This document shows positions 9,602 to 22,766 of a DNA stretch of 64,000 bases, one piece after another. The notes under the pieces were generated by a model, which was not told the DNA's origin, did no database searches, and saw nothing but the letters and a program-made list of their open reading frames with translations. Position 1 is the stretch's first letter, and every line of letters starts with the position of its first letter. The translations under genes were made by a program, and so were the position numbers. Location: positions 1 through 64,000 of the forward strand of contig RHMC01000017.1 in the NCBI GenBank assembly GCA_003719395.1. The letters run 5' to 3'. Source of the stretch: Streptomyces altiplanensis. Its GTDB lineage: Bacteria; Actinomycetota; Actinomycetes; Streptomycetales; Streptomycetaceae.

Positions 9602-10545
9602 TCAGTTGCGGTCCAGGGACTCGCGCAAGCGGGCGGTCACGGTCGCGCTGTCCTCGTTCTGGTCGGTGAAGCTGTCGATGCCGGCCTTGAGGGCGGCGGC
9701 GCGGCCCTCGGGGTGGTCGTCGAAGCAGCTCTCCGGGTCGACCAGGTTGGGCGGGGCCTCGGCGTCGCTGACCACGAAGAGTTCGTGGCCGGTCGGCTCG
9801 GCCCAGCGGCGCGGCTCCGCCCCGATCAGCGGACTGATGTGGCAGGGGCGGCCGTTGACCAGGTTGTACGCGGGCATGGCGCCGGTCGCGGCGCCGGAGG
9901 CGACGACGGGGCGGAAGGCGGCCAGGTCGTACTCCTGGAGCACGCGCGGGCGCAGCCCGGAGGAGGTGGTGCATCGGTCGTCCTCGTTGTTGCAAGCGAG
10001 GAAGCGCTTGAGCACTGGGGCGGCCCGCAGGTAGGCCGGGCGGTCCCCGGACAGGCCGCGGCAGGACGCCTGGCCGACCCGGGCGGTGTGCACCGGGTCC
10101 TCGGAGTAGCCCTCCTCGCTGCGCCCCCGGCGCGGGTCACGCAGCAAATTGAGCACGGGTGCCCAGGCCCGCAGCGAGTTGGCTCCCCGCTCGGCGGCTG
10201 TACTGATCGCCGGCGGTCGGTGGTGGAAGGCCCGCAGTTCGGTCGAGACCGCATCGGCGACCTGGCGCACCAGGCCCACGTCCCAGCCGGCGCCGAGGCC
10301 GGCAGCCTGCGGGAAGACGGTCACCACCCCGAGCCAGGAGACACCGTGCAGGGCCTCGCTGCCGGTACGGAAGGGGGCGATGCCGAGGCGCGGCACGGCC
10401 GGTGCGTACTGATGCAGCATCGCGAAACGTTCGTCGAAGATGAGCCGTTCAACCACGTCGTCGACACGCTTCGACAGCGACGAAGCGGGATCACGGAACG
10501 GGGCCGGCCGGTCTCCGGCAGGAGAACAGAACTCACAGAACTCAC
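9602..10545 (-). pseudogene. GH3 beta-glycosidase, N-terminal catalytic domain only
   Basis: Beta-xylosidase/beta-glucosidase type family 3 barrel. Conserved blocks are VDDVVERLIFDERFAMLHQY, LHGVSWLGVVTVFPQAAGLG, WAPVLNLLRDPR, SEEGYSEDP, and the nucleophile region VVSDAEAPPNLVD. The likely start is the GTG at 10545, one frame away from the body, so a frameshift lies near 10505. The protein stops at 9602 right after the first domain; the alpha/beta sandwich and fibronectin-like domains are absent. RRGRSEE in place of the usual RWGRNEE suggests drift. It is divergent from the ABC operon starting at 10767. Confidence 0.75.
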
Positions 10546-10707
10546 GGGACACCAACCTCAACATGCGGGTAAAAGAGGGAAATTGGTGAAGCACATCGAC
10601 GCTGCCACCGCCCACCACGGGGTGTCAATGACTCGAACTGAAGAAAGTTTCGTGAAGTTCAACCCCTTGTTTTCGCAGAAACATCTCGTTAATTTCCCTC
10701 CTCAAGT

Positions 10708-10717
10708 GAAGCGCTTC
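10708..10717. promoter_or_regulatory. GAAGCGCTTC operator-like palindrome before the ABC operon
   Basis: A perfect 10-base palindrome lies 50 bases before the binding-protein start in the divergent region. The GCGC centre is typical of LacI-family operators, and the same core occurs in the 40525 and 41926 sites. The LacI gene at the end of this operon is one candidate regulator. Confidence 0.5.
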
Positions 10718-10766
10718 GACGCCGGAGCGTGACCCCTGTGCCTTCCGAGTGCGAAAGGGCTGCCCC

Positions 10767-12446
10767 ATGAGTCAAGAGTTGAGCCGCAGAAGGTTCGTCG
10801 GCGCGACAGCGTCGGTCGCCGCGGTCGCCGCAGCGGGCCCCCTGCTGTCGGCCTGCGGAGGCGGGGGCGGGCAGAACACCGGCGGCAACTCCAAGTCCGG
10901 TCTGAAGGCGGCCCTGCCGGCCTACGTACCGCGCAACGCCGTCAAGCCCGACATCGCGCCCGTCCAGGGCAGCGAGGGCGCGGTGACGGACCCGGGCTTC
11001 CTGCGCTACCCGTCCGAGCGCGCCACGACCGTCGACGGGGTGCCGGGCAGCGGAGGAAAGTACACCGCGGTCACTCCGCTGTGGGGCACGGTGCCTTCAC
11101 CGGGCAACTCGTTCTACCAGGCCATGAACAAGGCGCTCGGTGTCGAGCTGACGATGAAGCCGGCCGACGGCAACAACTACGCCACCATCGTGCCGACCAT
11201 GACGGCGGCCAAGCGGCTGCCCGACTGGATCCAGCTGCCGGCCTGGTGGAACAACAACCTCAACGTGGGGCAACTGGTCGGGTCGCAACTCGCCGACCTC
11301 ACGCCGTACTTGTCCGGCGACAAGATCAAGAAGTACCCGAACCTCGCCGCTCTGCCGACCGGAGCCTGGCAGGCCGGCGCCTGGCGCGACAAGCTCTACG
11401 GCATACCCTGCTCGTCCAGCCGCTTCGTGGTCGCCGGCGCCACCTTCTTCCGGCGGGACATCCTGGACGCCAGGGGCATCACGGCTGATCAGGTCAAGTC
11501 CGCGGCCGACCTGATGAGCCTGGGCAAGGAGTTGACCGACGCCAAACGCGGCGTGTGGGCCTTCGACGACGTGTGGACGTATCTCTTCTCCTTCTGGGAC
11601 GTCCCCCCGAAGTGGCGGGTCGAGGACGGCAAGCTGGTCAACGCTTTCGAGACACCGCAGTTCCTGGAGGCGCTCGACTGGCACCACAAGCTCGCGAAGT
11701 CCGGCTACATGCACCCGGACGCGCTCGCCGGCGACAACGCGGGCGGCATCACCCGCTTCTACTCCGGCAAGGTGCTCATCCAGGGCGGCGGCACCGGCGC
11801 CTGGTCGCTGGCCGACCACGAGGCCGGGCGGGCGGCCGACAAGAACTACCGGCGCGGCGCGTTCGACATCTTCGCCGCCGACGGCAAGAGCACCCCGCGC
11901 ACCTTCATGGGCGCCTCCACCAGCATGCTCAGCTACCTCAACGCCAGGCTGAAGCCCGCGCAGATCGAGGAACTGCTCGCAGTCGCCAACTACCTTGCCG
12001 CGCCCTACGGTTCACTCGAGTACACCCTCACGAACTTCGGTGTCGAGGACGTGCACCACACGCTGAAGGACGGCGTGCCGACGGCCACCGCCGAGGGCAA
12101 GAAGACCACCCAGGTGCCGACGTACCCCTTCCTCGCCTCGCCGACCGCCGTGATCAGCAGCACGGGCGCCGACGACGTCACCCGGGACTATGCCGCCTGG
12201 CAGGCCGCCAACGTCAAGCGCCTGTACAAGCCGGCCTTCTGGAACATGAACGTCGCGATGCCGCAGCAAATGGCCACGGCCGCCGCAGCGCAGTCCGTCA
12301 ACGACACGGTCAAGGACTGCTACTTCGGCAAGAAGTCGGTCAAGGAAGTCCAGACCGCGATCGCGAACTGGCAGTCGGGCAGCGGAGACCGGCTCAAGCA
12401 CTGGATGACCGAGAACGTCCTGGAGAAGTACGGGACCGGCCAGTGA
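10767..12446 (+). CDS. Extracellular sugar-binding lipoprotein of an LplB/YtcP-type ABC importer
   Basis: Captures an oligosaccharide outside the membrane and delivers it to the two permeases encoded next. The ATG at 10767 follows AAAGGG. The N-terminus has a twin-arginine motif (SRRRFVGA) and the lipobox LLSACG, so it is probably Tat-exported and lipidated. At about 559 residues it is larger than typical MalE homologues, as in the LipO group that pairs with LplB-like permeases. Its stop overlaps the next GTG by four bases. No ATPase gene is present; the shared MsiK-type ATPase of streptomycetes would serve. The substrate is not readable directly; neighbouring GH43, GH5 and GH42 enzymes point to a plant hemicellulose. 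Confidence 0.85.
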   Translation: MSQELSRRRFVGATASVAAVAAAGPLLSACGGGGGQNTGGNSKSGLKAALPAYVPRNAVKPDIAPVQGSEGAVTDPGFLRYPSERATTVDGVPGSGGKYTAVTPLWGTVPSPGNSFYQAMNKALGVELTMKPADGNNYATIVPTMTAAKRLPDWIQLPAWWNNNLNVGQLVGSQLADLTPYLSGDKIKKYPNLAALPTGAWQAGAWRDKLYGIPCSSSRFVVAGATFFRRDILDARGITADQVKSAADLMSLGKELTDAKRGVWAFDDVWTYLFSFWDVPPKWRVEDGKLVNAFETPQFLEALDWHHKLAKSGYMHPDALAGDNAGGITRFYSGKVLIQGGGTGAWSLADHEAGRAADKNYRRGAFDIFAADGKSTPRTFMGASTSMLSYLNARLKPAQIEELLAVANYLAAPYGSLEYTLTNFGVEDVHHTLKDGVPTATAEGKKTTQVPTYPFLASPTAVISSTGADDVTRDYAAWQAANVKRLYKPAFWNMNVAMPQQMATAAAAQSVNDTVKDCYFGKKSVKEVQTAIANWQSGSGDRLKHWMTENVLEKYGTGQ

Positions 12447-13433
12447 GCACCACCGACGCGCCGCCGCCCACCAAGCGGCGTCGGGCCCAGGCGCCTCAGG
12501 CCGAGCCGTCCGAGGTGCGCCAGCCCCAGCGGCTCACCTGGCGGATGAGGCTGCGCCGCGACCGCTCGCTGCTGATCATGACAGTCCCCGCGGTCGTCCT
12601 GCTTCTGGTCTTCAACTACGCACCGCTGGTCGGCCTCGTCACCGCCTTCCAGTACTACGACCCGCTGACCGGAATCTGGAACAGCGAGTGGGCCGGGCTC
12701 GACCAGTTCCAGCAGCTCCTGAACGACCCGCAGTTCTGGGGTGCGCTGCAGAACACGCTCTATCTCAGCTTCGTCCAGCTGATCCTGTTCTTCCCCGTGC
12801 CGATCGCCCTGGCGCTGCTCCTCAATACTCTGCTCAGCGAGCGGATCCGCAACTTCATCCAGTCGATCGTCTACCTGCCCCACTTCTTCTCGTGGGTCCT
12901 CGCCATCACGGTCTTCCAGCAGATGCTGGGCGGCGCCGGCGTGCTCAACCACTTCCTGCGCACCCACGACATCGGCACGTGGGACATCATGACCAACCCC
13001 GACACGTTCGCCCTTCTGGTCACCTCGCAGGCGATCTGGAAGGAAGCGGGCTGGGGGATCATCGTCTTCCTCGCCGCGCTCGCCGCGATCAACACCGATC
13101 TGTACGAGGCGGCTGCCGCCGACGGCGCGGGCCGGTGGCGGCGCACCTGGCACATCACGCTGCCGGGGCTGCGCGGAGTCATCGTCCTGATGCTGGTGCT
13201 GCGCCTGGGCAACGCCCTCACCGTCGGGTTCGAGCAGTTCCTGATCCAGCGCAACGCGGAGGCCACGAAACGGCCGACGTGCTCGACACCTTCTCCTTCT
13301 ACTACGGCATCGCCACCGGCAACTACGGCTACGGCGCGGCGGCCGGCCTCTTCAAGAGCGTGATCTCACTGCTGCTCATCTGGGGCGCCAACCGCCTGGC
13401 CCACGCTTTCGGCGAGGATGGGTTGTACCGGAA

Positions 13434-13437
<4 letters not shown>
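12443..13437 (+). CDS. ABC sugar permease, LplB-like (frameshifted)
   Basis: Integral membrane subunit with about six membrane helices. After a charged N-terminus the first helix is LIMTVPAVVLLLVFNYAPLV. The cytoplasmic EAA loop reads EAAAADGAGRWRRTWHITLP, the docking site for the ATPase. Near 13262 the frame shifts by one base; the other frame supplies the normal end (DTFSFYYGIATGNYGYG to GEDGLYRK). The stop overlaps the next ATG (ATGA). Partner of the lipoprotein and of the second permease. Confidence 0.85.
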
Positions 13438-15873
<2,436 letters not shown>

Positions 15874-15981
15874 GCGATCCGACGACCTGAGCGCGCCGTA
15901 ACCCCTGGATTTCCGCCTGTACGCACGTCCGCGCAGGCGGGCACCCCACACCATCCCGAAACCGAAAGGGACCCGAGGGAC

Positions 15982-17718
15982 ATGACCTACTCGTACCAAG
16001 CCGCGAGGCGACTCCCGAGTCGCATAGCAAACATGCTGCTCGCCCTGGTCGCCACCGCCGGCCTGATGCTCGGCGCCGGGCTCACCGCTCCGGCGGCCGA
16101 CGCCGCCCCGCAGGTGCCGCGCGTGCCCGCGAACGCAAGGACGCGTCGCCGCGATGCAGCCCAGCTGGAACCTCGGCAACACCCTGGACGCCTTCCCGCA
16201 GGAGACCTCCTGGGGCAACCCGCTCACCACCAGGGCGCACCTGGCGAAGATCCGCTCGCAAGGCTTCCGCAGCGTCCGTATCCCGGTCACCTGGACCGAC
16301 CACCAGTCCGCCACCGCCCCGTACGCCGTCGACGCCAAGTTCATGGACCGGGTGGAGGAGGTCACCGACTTCGCGCTGGCCGAGGGGCTCTACGTGGTAC
16401 TCAACGTGCACCACGACTCGTGGCAGTGGGTCGACCAGATGTCCACCGACCATGACAACGTGATGGCCCGCTTCAACTCCCTCTGGTCGCAGATATCGTC
16501 GACGTTCAAGGACAAGCCGCGCACCCTGCTCTTCGAGAGCATCAACGAGCCCGAGTTCGAGAACGCCACTGCCCAGCAGAAGGCCACGTTCCTGAACGAG
16601 CTGAACACGTCGTTCCACAAAATCGTCCGCGGCTCGGGCGGGCAGAACACCAACCGTCTGCTCGTGCTGCCCACGATCTACTGCACGCCTGACCAGCCGC
16701 TCATGGATACGCTCTACCACACGATCAAGTCCCTGAACGACCCCAACCTGGTCGCCACCGTGCACTATTACAGCTGGTTCCCGTTCAGCGTGAACATCGC
16801 GGGTGGCACCCACTACGACGAGGCCGCCCGGAAGGACCTCGACGGTGCCTTCCAGCGCATGCGCGACACCTTCGTCGCGCGCGGCATCCCGGTCTACCTC
16901 GGTGAGTACGGGCTGCTCAGCTGGCCGGACCACCACCACCCCTCCCGTGTCGAGCGGGGCGAGGCCCTCAAGTACTTCGAGCACTTCGGCCACGCGGCCC
17001 GTCGGACCGGAGTGACCACCGCCCTGTGGGACCCCTTCGCCTACCTGAATCGCGAGACCTTCCAGTGGCGGGACCAGGAGCTCTTCGACCTGATCAGGAC
17101 GAGCTGGACCAGCCGATCGGGCTCGACGTCCTTCGACCGCCTCTTCGTCCCCAAGTCCGGTCAGATCACGGACCAGTCGCTCACGCTGAACCGCAACGGC
17201 CTGTCGTTCCGCGGTCTTTGGCAAGGTGACCGGAAGCTGGTCGCGGGCTCGGACTACACGGTCTCCGGTGACAAGCTCACCCTGAAGGCCGCCGCACTGA
17301 CCCGCCTTGTCGGAGACCGCTCGTACGGTGACAACGCCACGATCCAGGCCAAGTTCTCGCAGGCCGGCCCTGGAAACTCCATGTGACGACGTACGACGCC
17401 CCGCAGCAGACCGGCGCATCGGGCACCACCTCCGCGCTCACCATCCCCACCCGGTTCCGCGGGGACCAGCTCGCCACCATGGAGGCCAAGTACGGCGACG
17501 GCACCAATGCCGGGCCCACCGACTGGACGGAGTTCCAGGAGTTCAACATCTCCTTCACCCCCGACTACGCGGGCAGCACCATCACCCTCACCGAAAAGTT
17601 CCTCACCTCGCTGCGTGACAACGCCCCGGTGAAACTGACGTTCCACTTCTACAGCGGCGCCAAGATCACCTACCAGGTGACCAAGTCCGGTACGTCGGTG
17701 ACCGGTTCGACCGTCTGA
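15982..17718 (+). CDS. Secreted GH5 endoglucanase with C-terminal CBM_X2 (two frameshifts)
   Basis: Extracellular endo-beta-glucanase. A signal peptide (LLALVATAGLMLG to AADAA) comes from the ATG at 15982 behind GGGACCCGAGGG. After a frameshift near 16140 the barrel begins QPSWNLGNTLDAFPQ. The acid Glu is in ESINEPEF and the nucleophile Glu in VYLGEYGLL. From about 17120 the X2 carbohydrate-binding fold starts (LTLNRNGLSFRGLWQG). A second frameshift near 17370 restores WKLHVTTYDAP, and a further domain ends at 17718. It may cut cellulose, mixed-linkage glucan or xyloglucan. Confidence 0.85.
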
Positions 17719-17740
17719 TTCCGGGCCCCCGTCCGTCCCG

Positions 17741-17771
17741 GCTGCCGGTCCCACGCCCCACTCCCGGCAGC
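17741..17771 (+). terminator. Weak hairpin after the GH5 gene
   Basis: GCTGCCGG (17741-17748) pairs with CCGGCAGC (17764-17771) over a 15-base loop, within flanking complementary GC tracts. It lies between the GH5 stop and the GH42 start, so it could be a partial terminator inside the operon. Confidence 0.4.
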
Positions 17772-17795
17772 GGGGCCCCTTCATGAGGACTTCCC

Positions 17796-19888
17796 ATGAC
17801 CACACTGCCCCCGCGCGTCCTGTTCGGCGCCGCCTACTACCACGAGTACCAGCCCTACGAGCGTCTGAAGACCGACCTCGATCTGATGACCGAGGCCAAG
17901 TTCACCGTCATACGGGTCGGCGAATCGGTCTGGTCCACCTGGGAACCGGAGAACGGGCGCTTCGAGCTTGACTGGCTGCAGCCCGTCCTCGACGGCGCCC
18001 ACGAACGCGGCATCTCCGTCGTCCTGGGCACCCCCACCTACGCGGTGCCGCCGTGGCTGGCCCGGCAGTACCCGGAGATCGCCGCCGAGGACGCCTCCGG
18101 AAAGCCCGCCGCGTGGGGCGCCCGCCAGGAAGTCGACATCACCCACCCGGCGTTCCTCTTCCACGCCGAGCGGGTCGTCCGCGCAATCGTCGCCCGCTAT
18201 GCCTCGCACCCCGCGGTCATCGGCTTCCAGGTCGACAACGAACCCGGCCCACGCCTCCCGCACAACCACGGTGTCTTCCAGCGCTTCGCGGACGACCTGC
18301 GCCGGCGGTACGGCGACGTGGAGACCCTCAACCGCGAGTGGGGGCTCGTGTACTGGTCGCACCGGCTGACCACATGGGCCGACCTGTGGACCCCCGAGGG
18401 CAACGCGCAGCCGCAGTACGACCTGGCCTGGCAGGCGTTCCAGGCACGACAGACCACCGAGTTCATCGCCTGGCAGGCCGGCATCGTGCGCGAGTACACA
18501 CGACCGGAACAGTTCGTCACCACCTGCCTCGCCTACGGCTCCCCCGGGCTGGAAGACGACGCGATGACCGACACGCTGGACGTCACCGCGGGCAACCCGT
18601 ACTACGACATGCAGGACAGCCTCACGATGCCCGGGCCGCCGCGCGAGAAGCTGCCGCAGCAGTGGATGGCGTACGGAGCGTGGGCACTGCACCACAGCGC
18701 CGACCGGATCTACTCCTCGCGCCAGGAGCCGTTTTTGATCACGGAGACCAACGCCCAGGCCATCGGCGGCAGTTCGGACAACCGGCCCGCCTTCGACGGC
18801 CAATGGCGGCAGGCCGCGTGGGCTCTGGTCGCACGCGGCGCCCGCATGATCGAGTACTGGCACTGGCACACCCTGCACTTCGGCACCGAGACGTACTGGG
18901 GAGGCGTCCTGCCGCACAGCGGCCGGCCCGGACGCGCCTACGCCGAACTCGCCCGCCTCGGAGCCGAGTTCGAGCGGGCCGGTGACCTCGTCGCCGGCAT
19001 CACCCCGGACGCCGACATCGCCATGGTGTACTCCGCGCCCAGCAAGTGGCTGATGCGCAAGCACCCGCCGCTCGCCGGCCCCGACGGCGGCCCGACGCGT
19101 ACGCGTACGAGGGGATCTTCGAACCGTTCTACCGGGGCGCGTTCGAGGCGGGACGACAGGTGCGGATCCTGCACGCCAGCCAGCTGCACGACCCCCGTGG
19201 CGAACGCCCCGGAATCACCCCCGAGGCGGCGGCCGAACGGCACCCCGTCCTCATCGCACCGGGGCTGTACGTGGCGGACGACGGGATGCTCGACTGGCTC
19301 GCCGCCTACGCCGAAGCGGGCGGCCACCTCGTGCTCGGGCCGCGCACCGGCTACGGTGACCACGAGGCGCGGGCCCGCCACGAGGTGACGCCCGCGCGCC
19401 TGGTGCAGGCCGCGGGCGTGCGCTACGACGAGTTCAGCAACCTGCACGCAGACCTGCCGCTGCGCGCCACGCCCGGCAGCCCGCTCACGCTGAGCACCGA
19501 CGCCGTGGCCACCCGCTGGGTCGAGGGGCTCGCCGTGGACGACGCCGACGTCCTGGCCACGTACAAGCACCCGCACTTCGGCCTGTGGCCGGCCGTCACC
19601 ACCCGCCGCCACGGTGCGGGCCGCGTCACCTGCGTCGGAACCGTGCCCCGGCCGCGAGCTCGCCGCGGAGCTCGCCCGCATGGCTCGCACCCGCCCCCGC
19701 GCAGCGGCTGGCGAGACCTGCCGGACTCCGTCACCGTCTCGACCGGCACCGCCGAGGACGGGCGGCGCGTCCACGTGGTCCACAACTGGAGCTGGGAGCC
19801 TGTGACCGTCACGGTACCCGGGCAGCTGACCGACGCCCTCGACGGCGGCGCGCTCCCGGCCGGCACCACCGTGAACCTCCGTGCGTGA
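17796..19888 (+). CDS. GH42 beta-galactosidase (frameshifts in the C-terminal part)
   Basis: Removes terminal beta-galactose or alpha-arabinopyranose. No signal peptide, so cytosolic. The ATG at 17796 opens directly into FGAAYYHEYQPYERLKTDLD. The acid/base Glu is in QVDNEPGPR (about residue 149) and the nucleophile in LITETNAQAI (about 315). Near 19090 the frame shifts into the trimerisation domain (EGIFEPFYRGAFEAGRQV), and a further pair of shifts near 19650-19710 precedes the end WSWEPVTVTVPGQL. It fits the trimming of a galactosylated hemicellulose taken up by the ABC importer. Confidence 0.85.
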
Positions 19889-19933
19889 CGTCCGCGTCCT
19901 CGCCGCCGAACCGGACGCCCCCGCGGAGGAGCG

Positions 19934-20964
19934 ATGACATCCGCCCAACAGACCTGGGCCGCCCGCGGCGGCTGGGACGGGCACGTCCCCGTCGCCGTCG
20001 GGGCCACGGTCCCCGGTGCCCGCGCCATCACCCCGAAGGAGCTGGACGCGGCCGAGGACGTCGTCCCTCGTCCTCAACCTGACCGTCTCCGCAGCGCACG
20101 CCGAGGTCGCCCATGCCGTGTTCACTGCGGGCGAGCACGTGTACGGCGAGAAGCCGCTGGCCACGACCGCCGCCGGGGCCCGGGCGGTGCTCGCCGCAGC
20201 CGACGCCGCCGGGGTGGCGCATGGGCTGTGCGCCGGACACGGTCCTGGGCACGGGGTGCAGTCGGCGCGCACGGTCCTGGACGCCGGGCGGATCGGCACG
20301 CCCGTCGCCGTCACCGCCTTCATGGTCACGCCGGGCCACGAACGGTGGCGCCTCGTCCCGGAGTTCTCCTACCGGCCGGGCGGCGGCCCGCTGTCCGACA
20401 TGGGCCCGTACTACCTCACCGCCCCGGTCACGCTGCTCGGTCCGGTGCGCACGGTGGTCGGCATGGCATCCACCTCGCGTCCGGTACGCCCCGTGGGCAG
20501 CGGTCCGCGGGCCGGGGCCGGGTTGCCGGTGGAAGTGGCCACCCACGTCACGGGCGTACTGAAACACGAGGGCGGGCGCTGTCCACGCTGGTGATGTCGT
20601 TCGACGTCCGGCCGGGGACCTGCCGCGCATCGAGGTGTACGGCACCGACGGTTCGCTGTCCGTTCCCGACCCCGACGGCTTCGACGGGCCGGTTCGCCTC
20701 TTCAGTGCCGGGGCCGGGTGCTGGGAAAACGTCCCCGTGCAGGGTGGCTACGCGGGAGCCGACCGCGGCTACGGCATTGCGGATCTCGCCCGCTCCCTCG
20801 CCACCGGCACCCCGCACCGCGCGAGCGGTCGACTCGCCCGCCACGTAATGGAGATCATGGCGTCACCACTCACCGCGGCCGAGAACGGGCGGAGCGTCAC
20901 CGTCACAAGTGCGGGTGAGCGGCCCGCCACCGTCCCCGCACGCACACGGCCCGAGATCGAGTGA
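19934..20964 (+). pseudogene. Gfo/Idh/MocA oxidoreductase, damaged N-terminus
   Basis: NAD(P)-dependent sugar oxidoreductase family. The ATG at 19934 follows GGAGGAGCG. The family motif VYGEKPLATT is present, as are the substrate-domain segments RPGGGPLSDMGPYYLTAPVT and ASPLTAAENGRSV. The glycine-rich nucleotide-binding loop expected in the first 20 residues is missing: the frame passes from QQTW to about the place of the second strand, consistent with a loss of about 30 codons. Further frameshifts lie near 20060 and 20580. It is the last gene of the ABC-GH operon and probably does not bind cofactor as written. Confidence 0.7.
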
Positions 20965-21058
20965 GCCCGCTCGTGCTTCGATGCCAGAATGGCGCCGTAC
21001 GGGCGGGCGCACGCAGGGGCGGGCGAAGGGCCGGCCCCAGGAACGAGGAAAGGCAGCC

Positions 21059-22116
21059 GTGACGGACAAGGCGGACAAGAGCGAGGATGCGGCGAAGGAC
21101 AGCAAGGAGACCGCGTCGGGCGGCGGGCTGGCGTCGGTGACCATCGCGTACATCGCGGAGTCCGCCGGCGTCTCGGTCCCCACGGTGTCCAAGGTGCTCA
21201 ACGGCCGCACGGGGGTGTCCGACGAGACCGGGCCCGGGTCGAGAAACTGATCAACGAATACGGGTATCGCAAGCCCCCGGGAAGCCGCCGCCAGAAGATC
21301 GTGGAGCTGGTCTTCCGCGAGCTGGAGAGCATGTGGGGCGTGGAGATCCTGCGCGGCGTGGAAGAGGTGGCCAGCAGGAACCGGATCGGCGTGATGGTCT
21401 CCAAGTTCGGTCTGCACGACTCGAAGGCCGCGATGGACGAGACCGCGGGGCGGCGCCCGCAGTGTGTTCTGTCGGTTTCCTGGCTCTCCGAGGCGGAGCG
21501 CGACCGCCTCGCGGCGAACAGCATCCCGTACGTGGTCTTCGACCCGATCGACGATGTCCCCGACGGTGTCCCGTACGTTGCCGCCACGCATTTCAGGGGC
21601 GGCCAGTCCGCGGCACGCCACCTGATCGGCCTCGGACACCGGCGCATCGCCATGATCAGCGGCCCCGATCACGCGTACTGCCTGGCACGGATGGCCGGTT
21701 ACCGCTCGGCGCTGGAGACGGCCGGGCTTCCTGTGGATCCGGAGCTGATCGTCCGCATGCAGCTCACCCGGGAGGACGGGCACGCCGCGGCGGCCGAACT
21801 GCTCACCCGCTCCGACCGACCGACCGCGATCTTCACCGCCAACGACCTCCAGGCGCTCGGCGTCTACCAGGCGGCGCGCGAGGCCGGACTGCGCATCCCG
21901 GAGGACCTGAGCGTGGTCGGCTACGACGACGTACCGGTCACGGCCTGGGTGGACCCGCCACTGACGACCGTGCACCAGCCACTGACCGAAATGGCCGCAG
22001 CAGCAACGGAGTTGGCCCTGACCCTCGGCCGCGGCGAGAAGATCCCTCAGCTCGGCCTCGAGATCGCCACCCACCTCGTGGTCCGCGAGAGCACGGCTCC
22101 GCCGCCGCGGGACTGA
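21059..22116 (+). CDS. LacI-family transcription regulator (one frameshift)
   Basis: Sugar-responsive repressor. The GTG at 21059 follows AGGAAAGG. After an acidic, lysine-rich N-terminal extension the helix-turn-helix reads IAYIAESAGVSVPTVSKVLN. The sensor domain ends IPEDLSVVGYDDVPVTAWVD and LTTVHQPLTEM. One base appears missing in the GGGCCCGGG run near 21232, right after SDET; restoring it gives a normal hinge. It closes the ABC-GH43-GH5-GH42 locus and is the natural candidate to bind the 10708 palindrome. Confidence 0.85.
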
Positions 22117-22191
22117 GCCTCCAGGCACGGGAGCCGCGCCCCGTACCACGCCGCCCCACCCGCACTGTTCACGTTTCCCTTTCTGCTTCGC

Positions 22192-22766
22192 TCAGCACGA
22201 CGGCCCCCGTACGTCCGCGGTCTGCTCGAAGAAGAACTCGTGCTTGAGGAAGGAGATGTCGTACTCACGACCCCGGGAGGGCGGGATCAGCTGGGCGGCC
22301 CGGATCAGCCGCCAGCCGTCGAGGAGGGCCTCGACGGCCGAGCACAAGGGAGGTGACCGACTCCAGGCCGAGCGGGCGTGAACCGTCGTTGCGCGGCTCC
22401 ACGTGTGCGCGCAGGGCCGGGACGCCGTCGGGCGAGCGGTAGACCACGTCGGCGGCAAGGTCCGTCTCGGGGTCGTGCAGGCGGTCGGTCAACTGGTGCC
22501 AGTCCCCGTCGCGCCGGGCGTCGTGGCCGAAGTGGCGCAGTCGTGCGCCGACGTTGTCGACCACGGGCCTGCTCGACGCGTCCCGGCTCTGGCCGCTCAC
22601 GACGGAATCGACCAGCGGCTGCGCCTCCCTCGCACCGGCCGGCCTGGGCGCGGTCTCGGGGGTGCACTCCGCGGCCGACGCGGAAGCTGGTCCTGCCGAA
22701 GCGGTGGACGGCGAACGAGTGGCGCTGCCCCACGTCGTACCGGTCGCTGTCTTCGCATGCCGTCAA
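22192..22766 (-). pseudogene. GH36-like alpha-galactosidase, N-terminal domain fragment
   Basis: Pieces in different minus frames read HSFAVHRFGRTSFRV, then REAQPLVDSVVSGQSRDASS, then HQLTDRLHDPETDLAADVVY with RSPDGVPALRAHVEPRNDGS and PLGLESVTSLVLG. This is the beta-sandwich N-terminal part of bacterial alpha-galactosidases as I recall them. Frames change at least twice, and the catalytic barrel is absent. The tail (DGWRLIRAAQLIPPSRGREY and on) is not recognised. The family call is moderate. Confidence 0.5.

Noticed and set aside
10640..10665. GAAAGTTTCG-like text as a second operator before the ABC operon
   Set aside because: Arms are short and imperfect compared with the clear GAAGCGCTTC site; too weak to list.
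11555..12440. Long plus frame overlapping the first binding-protein gene
   Set aside because: Only the part after 12443 is real (permease); the earlier part is an out-of-frame shadow.
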